A DNA stretch of 64,000 bases, from contig NC_092579.1 in assembly GCF_037975245.1 (NCBI RefSeq), positions 22,668,666 to 22,732,665 of the forward strand. The letters run 5' to 3'. The position numbers were made by a program, and so were the translations under genes. Source of the DNA: Apostichopus japonicus (Eukaryota; Echinodermata; Holothuroidea; Aspidochirotida; Stichopodidae). Each line of letters begins with the position of its first letter. The stretch's first letter is position 1. Positions 42,361-56,389 of the stretch are shown here, piece by piece. Below the pieces are notes generated by a model. That model worked only from the letters and a program-made list of their open reading frames with translations. It did no database searches and was not told the DNA's origin.

Positions 42361-44880
42361 TATATTTATTTTGTTTCTTTTGAAAGAAAGTCCCACCAAA
42401 GTTTACCTACATATTGTTTATCATATCCCTTTCCCTTTTTGCATAAGTTGATTGCTTTTACTGTTTAATTATTGTGTTGTAATGTGGCTCTTACAACTCC
42501 TCAGATGATGAAAGGTTTTAAACAAACTGAAACTGAACCACAATGTCCTCATTCGTGGACGAAAGGCCAACTTGTCCCTTTTCAAAAGAGGCAGATCAAT
42601 ATGCGTAGGTCCCACATAATCAAAAGTAGTAAAGTACAGCACGTATCAGCGACCTGCTTGCTCTACGAAAGAAAACTTGAAGGACGCCATTATACCTTTC
42701 AAACTTTCTTTAGCAATTTTACATGCAGATATTCTATCAAATTATAGTACCGGAAAGTTGGTCAGATTAAGTTATCACAACGCACGGATTTTATGTCACA
42801 GCAACAATAGTGCAATCTAGGCCTAGACGAGTCTAGTTCAGTGATAAAATATGCCACAGTCACTTACGAGGTCAGTGGTTTTATGTCTGATTTCCGATTT
42901 CATATAAATCAACCGCTATAGCGCTACGTTTTTCTTCTAAATGGGACCTCTTGATCATGGTGTTTCCTAATGTTGACGCATCTGGTACCAGACAACGTAG
43001 GCTGTATGAACACTTCAGCAATTTGTATGTGGGTGTCATTTCACTGCTTGCAGTTGAGCTACTGACTTGACAACTGACAGTGACAGTTACATATGTCAAC
43101 GAATTTCGACGGTGCGTTGTCTTGAAACTACAGAAAACTGTACATGATGCGTAAATAGCCAAGTACAAGAGCCTTTGAATTGAATGGATTTGTCAGCAAA
43201 TTTCCTTTTTGGATACATTTAATACATGTGATGTCATTTCGAAGTTCATTGACAACAAATGGTGAGTGCGTAATGTACATGTAGTGAACAGTCAGCTGGC
43301 CTGCTCCAATGCCTACACTACAGTAATTTTAGCTCTTACTATTCTTAGTCTTAGAGCTTCGATGCTCGATGTTGAAAGATTTATAATTCACCCTCATTCT
43401 TAGCCAAGTTTTAATGAGAGGTTCAAAACATACCAATTTCTGGCAAACAGTAAGGAATATGCCAAGCTTTTACGACCCTTCACTGCCATACAACAATACT
43501 GGGACTTGCTACTGTAGCCTGGTCATAGTAGTATCAGTAAGCCTGTGGGTAAGAAGCAGGGCCCTTTTCTCAGGCAAGGTGGGGTAGGTGGTAAATTAAA
43601 AGGGGTTCTGGACCCAAGTGATAACTTTATTCGAGGTGTTGGAAGTTATTTCTGAGGGGGGGGGGGAGGATAGGGGAGCAAATGGTGGGGTGCACTTGTT
43701 ATTGGGTAAGAGAGTAGGTGGACAACAAGGGACAAAGCTCTGTTGGGGATCAAGGGTGTAAAGCCATCAAGAGATGCAGTGACTTCAGACATTTCTTGCC
43801 TTGTAGAGATTTTCAACTACAAACATTCATGTCAGAAAGAGAAGTACTGAAATTTCTTTTGAATATATATGAGAGCCTTGATGGCAACACAGGTATTATA
43901 TCATTTGATGGTAACAGTAGCACTGCTAGTTGAAACAATGCAGCACATGGCTACATTATATAATTAATATAAATTATGAAAAATGACATGTAAGCAGTAT
44001 TTTCAAACTTTTTCACATGTAAAATTGTTTTGTTCCTCGGTATACTTTCATAGTTTATCCAGGCATAATTTGTGTTAGTTCAGTATAGTCAAGTGTAAAA
44101 GGCTTCAAAAGTGAAATGCTTAAGTAAAAAATATATGAATTTTAATACTTAATTATCCTTGTTGATCTCTCAAAGAAGACAGATGTCACAGTGAACCATG
44201 TATAAGTCTGTACATTGTAGAGTAAGTTACATTAATGATTGCATTTTTATTCCCAATAAGCAGTATTAAGCTAAACCCTAGAAGGTAAAGGATCTGTGTG
44301 TTGAAGAATCTAGACTGTGTTGACTAGTGCTATACTGTAAAGAGACAGTTGGAAGTGTTTCCACAACCCTATACATACCCTACGACAATGCCCTTTACTC
44401 GTAGGGAGCTATTACTTTATTCAACTTAAAAGCAGCATTGTAAATTAAGTTGTACCAAGAAATCTATCCGGTAGAACTTTTGAGAGACTCACCAGACAAT
44501 TTATCATATCCTGGACTTGAATTTAATGACCAATGGGACTGGGATAAAAGAAATTGGGGGCAACTTTGGACATTGGAATGTCCATGCACCAGTGCAGTTT
44601 TTCTGCTTTGAAAATGTGCACCAAGGCAATTATAAAACAGTTGATAGTCCTGACAGCTGAGGTATTTTCCCAAAAGTCAGAGAAAACACAGACAGCAATG
44701 ACAGAAACAGTCCTCAACAAATCCTTAGAGTGCTCTTAAAACCATATGTGCCCAGATCTTTTAAGCTTCCTCCAGCTTTTTTATTAGTTTGTTTTCTGTT
44801 TTCTGACACAAATATCGCTGGCATTTCAGACCATTTATTTGCTCTGTTTGAGGTGATTGTTATGTATGTCACCCAACAAA
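42361..44880. other. Non-coding interval
   Basis: AT-rich sequence with a poly-G tract at 43658-43668. The 91-codon frame at 42472-42747 has no recognisable motif and no splice context. Nothing annotated. Confidence 0.55.
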
Positions 44881-45895
44881 AACTTGATAATTGTTTTTTT
44901 TAATTAAAATTTTCTTTGACAACCTTTTCATTTATATCTCACTATTACCCAATCCCCCCTCCTTCCTATGGCAATGAATTTCCTTGTATTGAGGATAAAT
45001 TGTTCCATGATATACGTGCACATGCTCTTCAAGTACATGTACTACAAAGCACACAGACATTACCAGGAACTATTAATGCTATTTACTGTAGTATGGTTAA
45101 TGGTGCCTTAATAGTAATTCAATGTTTGTGATATCGACTATGATTATGCACAGTGACAGTCAAGTAAGATCATGTTCCCCTTGGGATGGTTCATGGTAGT
45201 ATGGTTATTGTTGCCTAGGTAGTAACAATGTTTGTGGTGTAGACTATTAATATATACAGTGACAATCAAGTGGCTATAAATTCCCTTGTATTGAGGATAC
45301 AGGTAGATTCTTCCATGATATGTGCACATGTCTGCTCTTCAAGTCCATTTACTATTTAAAGCACACATACATTACCAGGAAATATTGATGATATAAATTT
45401 ACTGTAGTATGGTAAACCGTGGCTCAGTTAATGTTTGTGATATCGACTATGATTATGCACAGTGACAATCAAGTAAGATCGGTGCCAAAAGGTGTCCCCC
45501 TTGGGATGGTTAACGGCTGATCTAGACCTGTGCACCTGTTATCAATGAATTGATTCTGTATGCAAAGCATCTGTACTACCTATGACAACTTGATAACTGT
45601 CTGTTTTAATTAAATTTTCTGTGACAAACTTTCCATTTATATCTCACTATTTCCCATTCTCCCCCCCCCCCCTCCCCTCCTTCCTGTGGCCATGAATTTC
45701 CTGTATTGAGGATAGATTCTTCCATGATATGTGCACATGAGTGCTCTTGAAGTACATTTACTATATAAAGCACACAGACATTACCAGGAAATATTAATGA
45801 TATTTACGGATAGTATGGTAAACGGTGGCTTAGTTCAATGTTTGTGATATAGACTTAAGGTTATGCACAGTGACTGTGACAGTCAAGGAAAATCT
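44881..45895. repeat. Three diverged copies of a roughly 300-bp unit
   Basis: Units near 44881-45180, 45280-45500 and 45590-45890 share TGTATTGAGGATA, TTCCATGATAT-N-TGCACATG, CATTACCAGGAA, TTTGTGATAT-C/A-GACT and TATGCACAGTGAC in the same order. The first and third also share CATTTATATCTCACTATT and a poly-C block. A complex tandem duplication of non-coding DNA. Confidence 0.85.
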
Positions 45896-46017
45896 TGATA
45901 ATCAGTATTGCCAAAATGACATCACATGTAAAGCAGAGTACATGTCCATGGCTGAACAGAACAGTTTTATTGCTCAGTAAATTTTACGTTCTCCTTTGCA
46001 TATCCTTGAAGAATACA

Positions 46018-46200
46018 AAATGCTATCCACCACCTCCCCACCACCTCCTTCCCCTCTCCCTTCCCCTCTCCCCTCTCCCCTCCCACACTCCCACCCCCTC
46101 TCCCCTCTCCCAACCACTTCCCCTTTCCCACCCCCTCTCCCAGCCCCTCCCCCTTCCCCATACCCCTCCTTACCAAATCCCCTCCACCCTCCCTCTCTAT
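46018..46200 (+). repeat. Polypyrimidine CCTCCC-rich tract
   Basis: About 180 bp of almost only C and T on the plus strand. It explains the proline/serine-rich frames on plus and glycine-rich frames on minus. The purine strand has G-quadruplex potential. Confidence 0.93.
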
Positions 46201-47644
46201 ATACGCTCACCAGTAAACCTGAACCTTAAGTTCACTGTCCTCCTACTTAAATTCTCTTCCAGTTTGTATATATTTGGGACATTTTGCTGCTCTTCCATTT
46301 GTGCTCAAACGTGAGATTCTCTGTAACCGCAAGAGTGATCAGCAAGTCTTTTCATGGATTTAGATGAGGTTAACATAAATGCAAGTCGGAACTGCATTCT
46401 AAGAAAAATTCTAAGAAATTCTAAGATCCAATACCTACTGTATCCCCATATTGATTGAGCTATCCTTCATTTGTTGTAGAGACCACTATGTTTTGTTGTT
46501 GTACAAGACACTTCCCCATGAGGCATAGTTACGCCATCCACTCCCCCCCCCCACCAGCCCCACACACCCATTGCCCCTCTTACATTTAAGGTATCTGCTG
46601 ACATGACTTATATAAGAAGAAAAAGACGGTAACATCTATACACTATACAAACGTGCCATCATGTAACTTTCCCATAACAAGCTCCACATTTGTTAATGTA
46701 ACTGTACCGCTGTGGGAAATATCAAAAAAGCATTCGTTCATATCCTATAAAATCAATCTATTTTCAGCTTGGCATAGCAGCCACACAAAAAAAAAGGAAA
46801 ATGAAGGAAATATACTGGTCCCTGAAAATATCAGATATACCAAAGTTCTCTGAATTTGTGACTTTATGGCTCTACAAATTACATACATGTCTCAGCAAAC
46901 AGGCATAACTTCTTATTAGTCTCTCTGTTGTTTCCAAATGAAAACATTTGTCACTGACTGAAGAGAAACAGTAGGTGCTTATTATAAACAATCCTGAGAC
47001 AATTTCTTATGATGTTATTTGTTGTTTTTGTTTTATAAAAAAAAAATTGTTTCTATTTTGGGCATTGTTTACCCAGTTTCTATAAATCCAACATCTGTTA
47101 GAAGTCACTCAAATATTAGCCTACTCTTGGTACAGTAGTTCTGTAAAGCTCTGAAATTTGGAATTTCTTATTGGGTTGTGAAAGGTCAAATATGGAAGAG
47201 AAAAAATTCTCAAGTTATCCAGCCCAGAGACATTTTTTTATCAGATTTGTTGTTACATCTGGCCTGATCTTGGTTCTGTATACCGGTCAGACGTGTCAGA
47301 AGGATAAGCTTTCCATGGCAGGGGGGGTTGAGTTAGAGGGGGGGAGGGATTTTAAATACCTTCCTAATTAATTAATACCCAGGAGATTTCCCAAAGCTGC
47401 CAAGCCTGCCATAATAATCAGTTATGTCATCATGTTTATTTAAAGAAGCATGTTCAAGACTTGAGTTTGGTTGAACTTTATAAAAGATTACAAATCGGTC
47501 GCTATCCTGTAGAACTTTCAGCAAACTCACGAAAGCCAGACAGTAAAAAATTACACAATACTGTAGTCTACTCTATCGTTTAATCGACTAATTGATACTC
47601 ATTGGAACAAAAAAGGTTGTAGGGAAAAGTATGATATTTGTCCT

Positions 47645-47645
<1 letters not shown>

Positions 47646-47716
<71 letters not shown>
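47646..47716 (+). repeat. (AAT)n microsatellite
   Basis: About 23 uninterrupted trinucleotide units; a short related run (TAATAATAAT) lies at 47817-47830. Confidence 0.96.
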
Positions 47717-48994
47717 CACTTGAATTTGTGTGTTAATCCCAAGACCTTAACTAGTGAATGTGACTTATTATTCGTTTGATATCCTTCATCTGTGTTTACT
47801 TTGTAGAAATATGAATAGTAATAATAATAATTATAATAAAAATAATGCTATTTGTAAATGTTATGATTGTTTATTTGTACCAGGAATTAACATTACCACT
47901 AAATCATCAATGAGGTTTTCTTTACTTGTTTTTTTCTTCTGCCTTTCATGTAGGTTGGGAAGTTTTAGAATAACATATAAACATGAAAGGATGACTTAAG
48001 CACAACATTAAGTTTGATGTGTCGTAGGTTGGCACAAAGCGCTGCTTTCGGTCCAGGTTGCAAGTTTAAACTAGAGTGCTTTTGATCGTTGAGAAATCAC
48101 CCTTTAAAGATCTGAGGTATATAAGTCAGAGTGACTGGACTATATAGTCTAATATATTTATGTACACAGACCAGTAGGTCAGTTCCTGAAATTCTCACTT
48201 ACCTGTCTCCCCACAATAAATGCACCCCTTGCTCTACCCTGTCTAGAGTGACATGGTAACCACTGACACTGACCCCCCCTCCCCACCCACCAATCCACCA
48301 TGGTGACCGATCAGCTAAGGTCAGCCTAACTCCATTTCATTCTACTACCTACTTGTCGTGTACTCTATAGAGCTGTCAGAATATTCCACACATATCTTGG
48401 CTGTTAAGAACCATCCTTCCATAGTGTGCAGTTTCTGAAGTCAGAAGTCAAGCGGGGAAGAGCTGGACTTCTTTCTGTATTGTACGTGTCGCCCAAAAAT
48501 GTTTTGGGGCTGTTTGTCAGATTTGATAATCGGTGGTCCAGTTTAGCATAACTTATGAAATAACAAAATTTAAATTTAAATTATCACACAAAATATTTTC
48601 CAAAACTTTAACAAAAAAAAAACTGAAAAGTTTGTTTTAAGACTTGAAACTCTGTTGCCAGTTTAGCATAACTAGCAAATGATTTTTGTGTAGCTGTTTT
48701 AAATGACCAGTTTGGAATAAAGTTCAGACAAAGTGTAACTTCAGTTGCTCTGTATTTGAGCTGTTACATTGGTGTCTCTATATATGGGGCTGTTACACTG
48801 CTGTCTATCAGTCAATGGCTCTTACACAAACATTAACTAATCCTACTGTAAATGGCCTTTTCTCTTTTCTTTGAATATTTGCATAGGCACTCATTGAACC
48901 ATGCAAACTGTGTGGAATGTGCATATAATGTGCCTAGTTCAACGTAAAATGGTACTGTGGTTTTCTGTTTTACTTACACGCTGGGGTATAAATA

Positions 48995-48999
48995 AATAA

Positions 49000-49040
<41 letters not shown>

Positions 49041-49105
49041 TATATATATATATATATATAGATATATATATATATATATAGATATATATATTTATATATA
49101 TTATA
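48995..49105. repeat. Interrupted (AT)n microsatellite
   Basis: TA dinucleotide runs broken by periodic GATA every roughly 20 bp, ending in TATATTATATA. Confidence 0.93.
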
Positions 49106-49799
49106 TACACAGCATTAAACGGGTACAGTATCTAAGAAGAATTATGCATGTTTATTATGTTATTTTTATAGAAATATCACAAAGTTGGTGAGAAAAAACT
49201 ACTCCAAAATACATCCTTGGGGGATAGTACCATTGATTTTGGTATAATCTTCAATTGTTAAATAAAGTTTGTATAAGAATGGGAAAGAAATTCAAAGTAC
49301 AGCAGTACCGTTTAGCCTGTTTTGTATAGAAGCATATTCCTGGTAATACGAGTGCCAAAGAGTAATTTAGTCCTATAGCCCAAGCCTAGGTAGAAGAGAA
49401 AGTGCAGAAGTGGAGTGGAGACAGGTAGAGGACAGGGGCTGTGGGCCATTCTTCCCCCCCCCCCCTCAGTGGTTCAGTCAGGGAAGAATAAGACCACTCC
49501 TCCAGTTGAACACTCCCTTGTTTTAACGAGTACATCCTTGTACTAAGAGACCTGATTTTTAATCTAAATATGCCCCAGAATGCACAATTTGATATCTAAA
49601 CATTTACTTTTTGTGGGGGGGAGGGGTGTCCCCTGTGCATGGGATGGAGTCAGCTTAATGACCCCACAACCATGGCCTCTACTCTACAAAAATTATGTGA
49701 CTCTGTGGCCAAAGCCACAGGTGAGGGCATTGGTTAAGGTCCCCCCTCCCCCCACTGCCATGCATATCAGGCTGGCTTACAGTACAAAGCATCCACTAC

Positions 49800-49885
49800 A
49801 AACATAAACATTTACCTTCCCTACCCTGCCCTGCCCTTCCCCTCCCCTCTCCTTCCCTTCCATTCCCCTTCCCCTTCCCCCATTC
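49800..49885 (+). repeat. Polypyrimidine CCCTTCC-type tract
   Basis: Short tract of TTCCC and CCCTG units, similar to but separate from the tract at 46.0 kb. Confidence 0.8.
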
Positions 49886-50315
49886 TGTTCTCGCCACTCC
49901 TTTAGTACGACAGTTGTATCGCGGTAATATTTGCCGAAAGGACCGAAAACTTGTGCACCGTCTTGAACTGTGCTACAACAACATAATAGTTTTTATCGTG
50001 GAATACGTGCACGTAACATACATCATTATTTGATGTGCCGTTTTTGGAAGTTCTATAATAATTCGGATGGCGTCATTAGACCATGATAAATTGGATTTAT
50101 TTATTCCTTTGCCTGCCGCTAGGTATACCGACTATACCATCCATGCAGTCTCGGACAATGATGTCGTCGTGCGTAAAATAAAAACTTGACTTCAGCCCGC
50201 ATGGTTATAGTTAATGACATGTGGTGAGGCAAAGAATAACATGGACTTTTTGACCCCTGTTTATTCCATCACTGGGATTGAATTTACTTTTCAATTCGAA
50301 CTCACATTTTAATCT

Positions 50316-50462
50316 TTATCCCATTTTTTTTGTAAGTGAGTGCTTCAGGGCCTGATTTTTCTCAATTTTCATACCGAAATTAAAAAGCTCCTTAATAATC
50401 AAAGTTAGTTCGTATTGAGTTTCTTCTGAGTCCCTTGGGTTTCGATTCGAAATTGATATTTC
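50316..50462 (-). CDS. Exon-like segment, possible C-terminal exon of an unidentified gene
   Basis: On the minus strand a CCTGCAG acceptor leads into 48 codons and a TAA stop, entering in phase 0. The product is polar, with Thr-Leu-Ile-Ile-Lys-Glu-Leu-Phe-Asn-Phe and a Lys-rich end, and could be helical. Its entry phase matches the exit phase of the segment at 56306-56389. No family recognised, and frames of this length also arise by chance. Confidence 0.3.
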   Translation of the reverse strand, partial: EISISNRNPRDSEETQYELTLIIKELFNFGMKIEKNQALKHSLTKKMG

Positions 50463-51960
50463 CTGCAGGCACCAATGGTAGGATGTATTTTTATGAAGCC
50501 TAACCATACATATATATTTATAATTATATACTGATGATGATGGCACATCGTATCATTTGTAATGATTAAACTCACAAGCTGCATCGACTCAACTTATTCC
50601 CGCCATTTGTTACGTGGTTTATTACGTCTGTACTGACAATTAGTCTTGAATTCGTTCGATGTGGGGGATGTTTCACTTGGTCGGATTATATAGATCTATA
50701 TACGAAACCCCGCCCATTTTGAGCGCTTTTCACCCGTGCCCGGGACCGGGAAGGGAGAAACGTGTGTGTGTGGGGGGGGGGGGCGAACCCCCGTAAAAAC
50801 TTAAAAACCCGTAAAACCAGACTTCCGTTCCAAAGGTATCGTCGCCCAATTGTATACAGATTCGAAGAAGCACCGAAGGTTTCAACAAATCGATATTTTG
50901 CTTCATTATTTATAGGTATAAAGTTCAAAGGTCATTTGAGGTCACCAGAGTCCTAAAATTGAAAATCTAATAAACTCAAAGTAAAGATTGGATTAACTTC
51001 ATTCTCGGTATGTAGATGCACCTATTGAATACAAGATCCCCATTGCTTTGTGCGGAGGTCAAAAGTAATTTACGAAGTAAATTACGAAACATTTTTCAAA
51101 CTTTGTAACCAGTGTAGCTTCAAGAGTAGAATTTGTATGAACATCCCACTTTGTACATGGATCCACCCATTAAGTATAAGAAATATCTGTGCCCACTGCA
51201 TAGTTTGCAGTAAAATGTAGCCTGTTAGCTTTCTTGTATGAAGTGTGGGAGTATCTTTTCTCGAGAAATAATCGGAATACGTTTGGATAAATAATTATTG
51301 AAAACTCAAAAAAAGGCCTCAAACGCGATCAAGTATTCTCCTTCTCGTGGGACGTATATATGCAGCCTGCCGAGATTTACTATGCATATACGTTATGCTG
51401 TTTTACTGCAAGGGTTGTAAAATGTCTTATTGTGCATTGAGTGAACTGCAAGATTTCTCCACCCACGAACTGTAAGTATGTATATTGCAGACTCCAGATG
51501 CGTAGGGTGTATACAGTTTTTCTGATGCGGTGGCGCCCGCTGTGGTGGTGGTGCGGGGGGGGGGGCTACATATTGGCCGAGATTACAGGGGAGCCCTGGT
51601 GTTTGTCCATGAGGGGATGCTTTTTCAGATATCGCTTGTTTTTCTCGTAGCGATTTTCAAGACAAAACTTCATGTCACAAATAACTTATTCTGATTCTAC
51701 TTTTAGCAATCCATTTGGAGGGGGTAGGGGAAAGGTGGCAAATACCCCTCACTCCCATCCCCGCTCCGACACCCCTGACCTCCATCTACTGCAGTGTACT
51801 TTAGTAACAGCGTATAGAAGTATTCGCATTCCGTTAACGTTAATGTACAATTTATTTTACCTGCTGCAAGTATGGCCACGTATGAGTTCGTCCTAATCAT
51901 ATAGATAAATAAGTCCTGCAACTTGTACACATATTGACAGAGGTTGGCTCCATGGAGGAC

Positions 51961-52054
51961 CTGGGTAAATAAATCACTCAAATATTGAGTAAGAGTCTGT
52001 TGTTCCCCCCGCTCTCGATTAATTTGTACCGTAAGAAACGGTCGTAACTGCATG
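51961..52054 (-). CDS. Exon-like segment with a strong acceptor
   Basis: CACTTTCTTTCAG is an excellent 3' splice site. It leads into 94 nt that are open for 31 codons containing Glu-Gln-Gln-Thr-Leu-Thr-Gln-Tyr-Leu-Ser-Asp-Leu, then a weak CAG|GTCC donor. Exit phase 0 would join to 50462. The donor is poor and the product is unrecognised. Confidence 0.2.
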
Positions 52055-55000
52055 CTGAAAGAAAGTGTTATAGGAACACTCCTATGATATGCAGTCGCAT
52101 CAAACGCAGTTCTTCTGTCTAATGTTTTCTCTCAAATGTTCGGCGTCAATGACTTTTGGCTTTGCATGAGTCAGCCGTTTCATAATTGAGATTGTAAGTG
52201 CGTATGTGCAAGACATATACTTCTGGGTCAGCTCTGTAGTTATATACCAAAGATGAAATAGTTTGACAGGGTGTTTCGGTATAGCACACAGGGAGCTGCT
52301 AGTTTAGCTCTAGTGGTTATAGTTTCAACCGACCCTTTTGAGTTGAAGTCAAATATTTTTACATGCTATTCTGCATTAACTCCCATAACAAAAGAGTTCA
52401 TTGCTTGTTCAGTGACCTGTCCTGTCATATGATTAACTAACGATCGAACTTTCTCGCTACAGTAGCTGGCGAAATATTGAGATACCAATGGAACCATAAT
52501 ACTTGAATAGTGCACGATATGATTGTCCAAGCAGGCTATAAATCTACTCAGTGGCGTGCGCAAAAGGAGGAGAACGGGGCGGGGAATGTCCCCTCCCCCC
52601 AAATAATATGGCCTATTGCCCCACATATGTCTTATATACCCCGAGCCTGAATAACCGAGGTGTAAGCTTTCCATTTGTTGTAAACACTATAATGAACCAC
52701 GTGAGCGTCGTTAGCAGTTTATAGATGGACTTAATAACCTATTTAATATATAAGCCTATATCTATATCATCGGATGAAGGCTTCGCGGAACAGGTGCTCA
52801 CACCTACATTAACCATCAACCGTCAGTTATTGGTTGCATCAGAAATTCCAGAGGAGCCGAAAGAGCCACAGATGCAGTGACTTACTACGGTAGGGGGTGC
52901 GGTAGGGTGGCGGCTGGGGTGGGGGTGGGAGAAAGCAAGCGATGAGAGGTAGCATTGAAAGGTTAGTTTCGAACAACACCAATTACCGAACCACAGCCGA
53001 TTCGCGCTTGTCATGCTTTCTATGTACATATAGACACAGGGCACAACGAACCCTGGGACAAAGTGTACAGCATTGTCGAAGTGAGGCTTTGGTGGGGCTG
53101 GAGCGAGGAGGATCATCCACGAGGGACGGGGATGTGGGTGGTTGGTGGGCGAGTTGACCTTTTCCCATTCAGCTGCCCATACATTTGTTATACACCCACC
53201 ATATCTCATAACTTAGCTATCCATATGGTCCCTCTTTGTCTATGTATTTATTTCACACTCTATTGCCCGTACGTGACGACAGCGTATGTTTAGTACATAT
53301 TATACTGTGCTGTGTTCAAATCACTGGACTGAGCAATAACACTTGTTCTGTTGATAATCAATCACAGTGTATGGGTTAAGACACGTCAGCGGATACAAAA
53401 GTTACCGGTGTATCGATACATGATCATCATGGCACAACTGTGATACCGCCATGAAATTTTATAGGTGTCTTATATTTTCAATTCACTCATGCATTGCGTT
53501 TACGCTGGTATACTCTGTTGGTCGTTAAACTTTGCGGAATCCGACAGCTGGTTTAACAATTTGGGTTCGGTATTTCCTCAGCCAACCTCGATATAATTTT
53601 TTTCCAGGTAATTGTTGACATTGAGACAAATTCCAGACGACGGCTGCATTGGTTTTATATACTAACTTTCTCAACCTTCCTTCTACCTGCCACGCGGTTT
53701 GTAAAGTCACGCATTGTCTATATTCACTGTGATGGGCTACACCGCTATTGTAATTTAGAATCGTGTACACAGAGGCGCAACTACCTACTTTTGGGTGCGG
53801 GGGGTGGTGGGGGGGGTGGGGGTGGATGGGGAGGGGGTCTTTCTCCTCCCTCCCCAGCATAAAATCAGGGGTCTACCCCACCCCCTCACACTCTCCGACT
53901 GGTACACAGAATATCTAGCTACCACAAATCTTCAGTGTACTGTCCATAAATATATTATACATGTAAAATGCGACAGTCCTACCTACCTATAAAACAGACG
54001 AAAATTCTTCCCCATTGTTGCAAAATGCTGGGCCAAAGTTGCAACATACAGCATGTTGCATCGTAGCACCCTCTTTGTGACCAAGATCAGAGCCTTCCCT
54101 CCCCTATGCGATATAACATCTTAGCTTCTCCCCCTCCCCACCGCCTCCCCAGTACAAAACTGGAGGTTATGTCCCTGCGTGTACATAATGATAAGCGATA
54201 CATTATGTACGTAGGCCTACACGTTTTTAAACTGCGTGTGCTGATCGGATACATGATGTAGGGCGATGTCTTTTGCCATGTGGCTTGCTTTGTATAATAG
54301 CTCAAGTTCTACCTTTTCCTTATGACGAAGGCATGACTTGTAACGTCATATCTTAAAGTCTTATTTCCTGAAAAAAAATCTCTATATGCTGTAGTGTATT
54401 GCTTAATTGAATAAAACAACACTGAGCGCGTCGTAAAGTGCGCTGTGGACTATATTTATCCAACGTGATGTCTTAATATGTACGAAATATAGCAAAGGGA
54501 ACGGTATATATAAGCAGAATCGTCACAATGCATGGCAGGGAGAACCGATGCAGATTCCCGATATAGGCCTACCAACAACCATCTCAGTACATAACGTCTG
54601 TAGCTAAATCTACCCTATCCGAACCACTGCTCCGTACTAACCGCCCCCACTCCCCAACGTGATTAGGAATGCTTACGGTGTGTATAGAGAGGTGTTCTGG
54701 AATATGGCATGGTTGCATGCCATCCTGTATGACGTAGTATATAGTGAATATATAGTGCAATTTGAGGCGGCGGGGTCGGGAAGCGGGGGGGGGGGGAGTG
54801 GGCAGGCTGACGGGACAGATAAATATTCCAATCAGATACTTAGCCTATGCTAATTGTGTAACGAATATGGTTCGTTTTAGGATATTTATTCTTAAACAAC
54901 AAGTTATCATGACGTCATCGGCTTCTGTTTTTGATGGATTGATAGAATACATGTTAACACAATACGGTAGTACGGTAGTGCATTGAATACGGAGAGCCTG

Positions 55001-56305
55001 TGCCCGAGAATGATGTTACTCTTCGCCCATAATTGCCCCACACTGGAACATAACACTCGTTTCATCCTTGATGATGGAGGTCACTTGGCCACGTGATATA
55101 TGACCGTATACTTATTGCAGCCTGTGGCCGGAAAAACACCCGTAAATTTCTTGACAGAGATTCCCCATAGTACGGTATCGAAACCTGCAGCCCATTTATG
55201 ACATTACTGTAATTTAGGTATTCCTACTGACGTTACGCATGCAAAGGAGAGCATCCTTAGCAACTCACTGCACGGCGCAACAGCAGATCTGTAAATATTG
55301 CAAGATGTACATATTTCCGTGCTTTCTTTTGATGTTATTTTTGTTAGTAAACAAGATTAGGTAATCTGGTTCTCTGGTAACATGCTGGCTTCTTTCCGCA
55401 ATCACTGTCATCCAACAAAAATGACCACACTTTATTTGTAGAAGTGGTCATATTTTACATTTTTGACAACCCTTCATTTCCATCTCTGATTTGAAGCCAT
55501 CTGCCATCGCAGCTGGACAGCTGCGCGACATTGACCCAGGAGTACCTCGTTGACCTTCGACTGTGTGGCCTAACCGATCTTCTTACTAATAAGCCATATT
55601 GACGTCAAACACTCGTTCCCATGGTAATCAACACAAAAAGTGTCGGATATGTCATCGAAAAATTTAATTTGAAATAAAACTCATAATCAGAAATTCTTGA
55701 AAAAGTTTTTGTTTTAAATATGTTACTTTGTTGTGTTGTGAAAATTGAAATATGTTATTTTGTTGTTGGGGAAGCGAGGGGGGGGGGGGGAGGGTTGAAT
55801 TAAATGAAAAAGTAAACGTGGTCTTTTATTTGCAAATGAAGTAGGTCGGCAGTCTTTGATACAGTGATAGCACCCCACTTTTGTATGTATGACTGTTTTT
55901 AAATCTACTTCTTGCGATACCGCCGGGAAAAATATGTAACTTAATAATCCAGGTTCGATCAGTATTATAATCATTTTTTTGTTTTAGAAACGGTACCCCA
56001 ACTGGCCGTTCTCTCACGAGATCCCATCCCCTAATACCGCCTCTTCTTAAAGGGCACACCGCAGGTTTAAAAAAAAAGGGAATTTATGCCCACCTTGAGT
56101 CATATATATATGTTAATGATAAAAGCGCTGAACTTTGAGTTGGACATTTTTGGCACATTATGTCGCATGATAATACTAAGCCTATAGTTATAGGTTAAAT
56201 GACGCGTTATACACGTGTCTCACCCAAATAACCCCCACCACACCCCGCACAAAATCTTCGTCGGAAGACCTCAATAAAAACCTCGCTACCACTGATAGAT
56301 GATAC

Positions 56306-56389
56306 CTCATCTTTAAGTCGGTCGTGGAGAGATTGCACCTTTTCCAAATTGGATAACATTTCACCGACTTCCTTCTCTGATTTACCACC
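56306..56389 (-). CDS. Exon-like segment encoding a predicted coiled-coil helix
   Basis: Minus-strand CTCTCTAG acceptor, 84 nt (28 codons) in phase 0-0, then a GAG|GTATCA donor. The peptide is strongly helical and heptad-like: Glu-Lys-Glu-Val, Met-Leu-Ser-Asn-Leu-Glu-Lys-Val and Leu-His-Asp-Arg-Leu-Lys-Asp-Glu. The composition is unlike random sequence in this AT-rich region. Gene unknown; other exons may lie to the right or beyond the window. Confidence 0.4.

Noticed and set aside
45895-46314. Proline-rich 139-codon ORF and Gly-rich antisense ORFs
   Set aside because: Generated by the CCTCCC polypyrimidine tract.
53525-53860. 111-codon minus-strand ORF with a basic C-terminus
   Set aside because: Its first part is translation of a poly-G/C tract and the rest lacks a splice context or motif.
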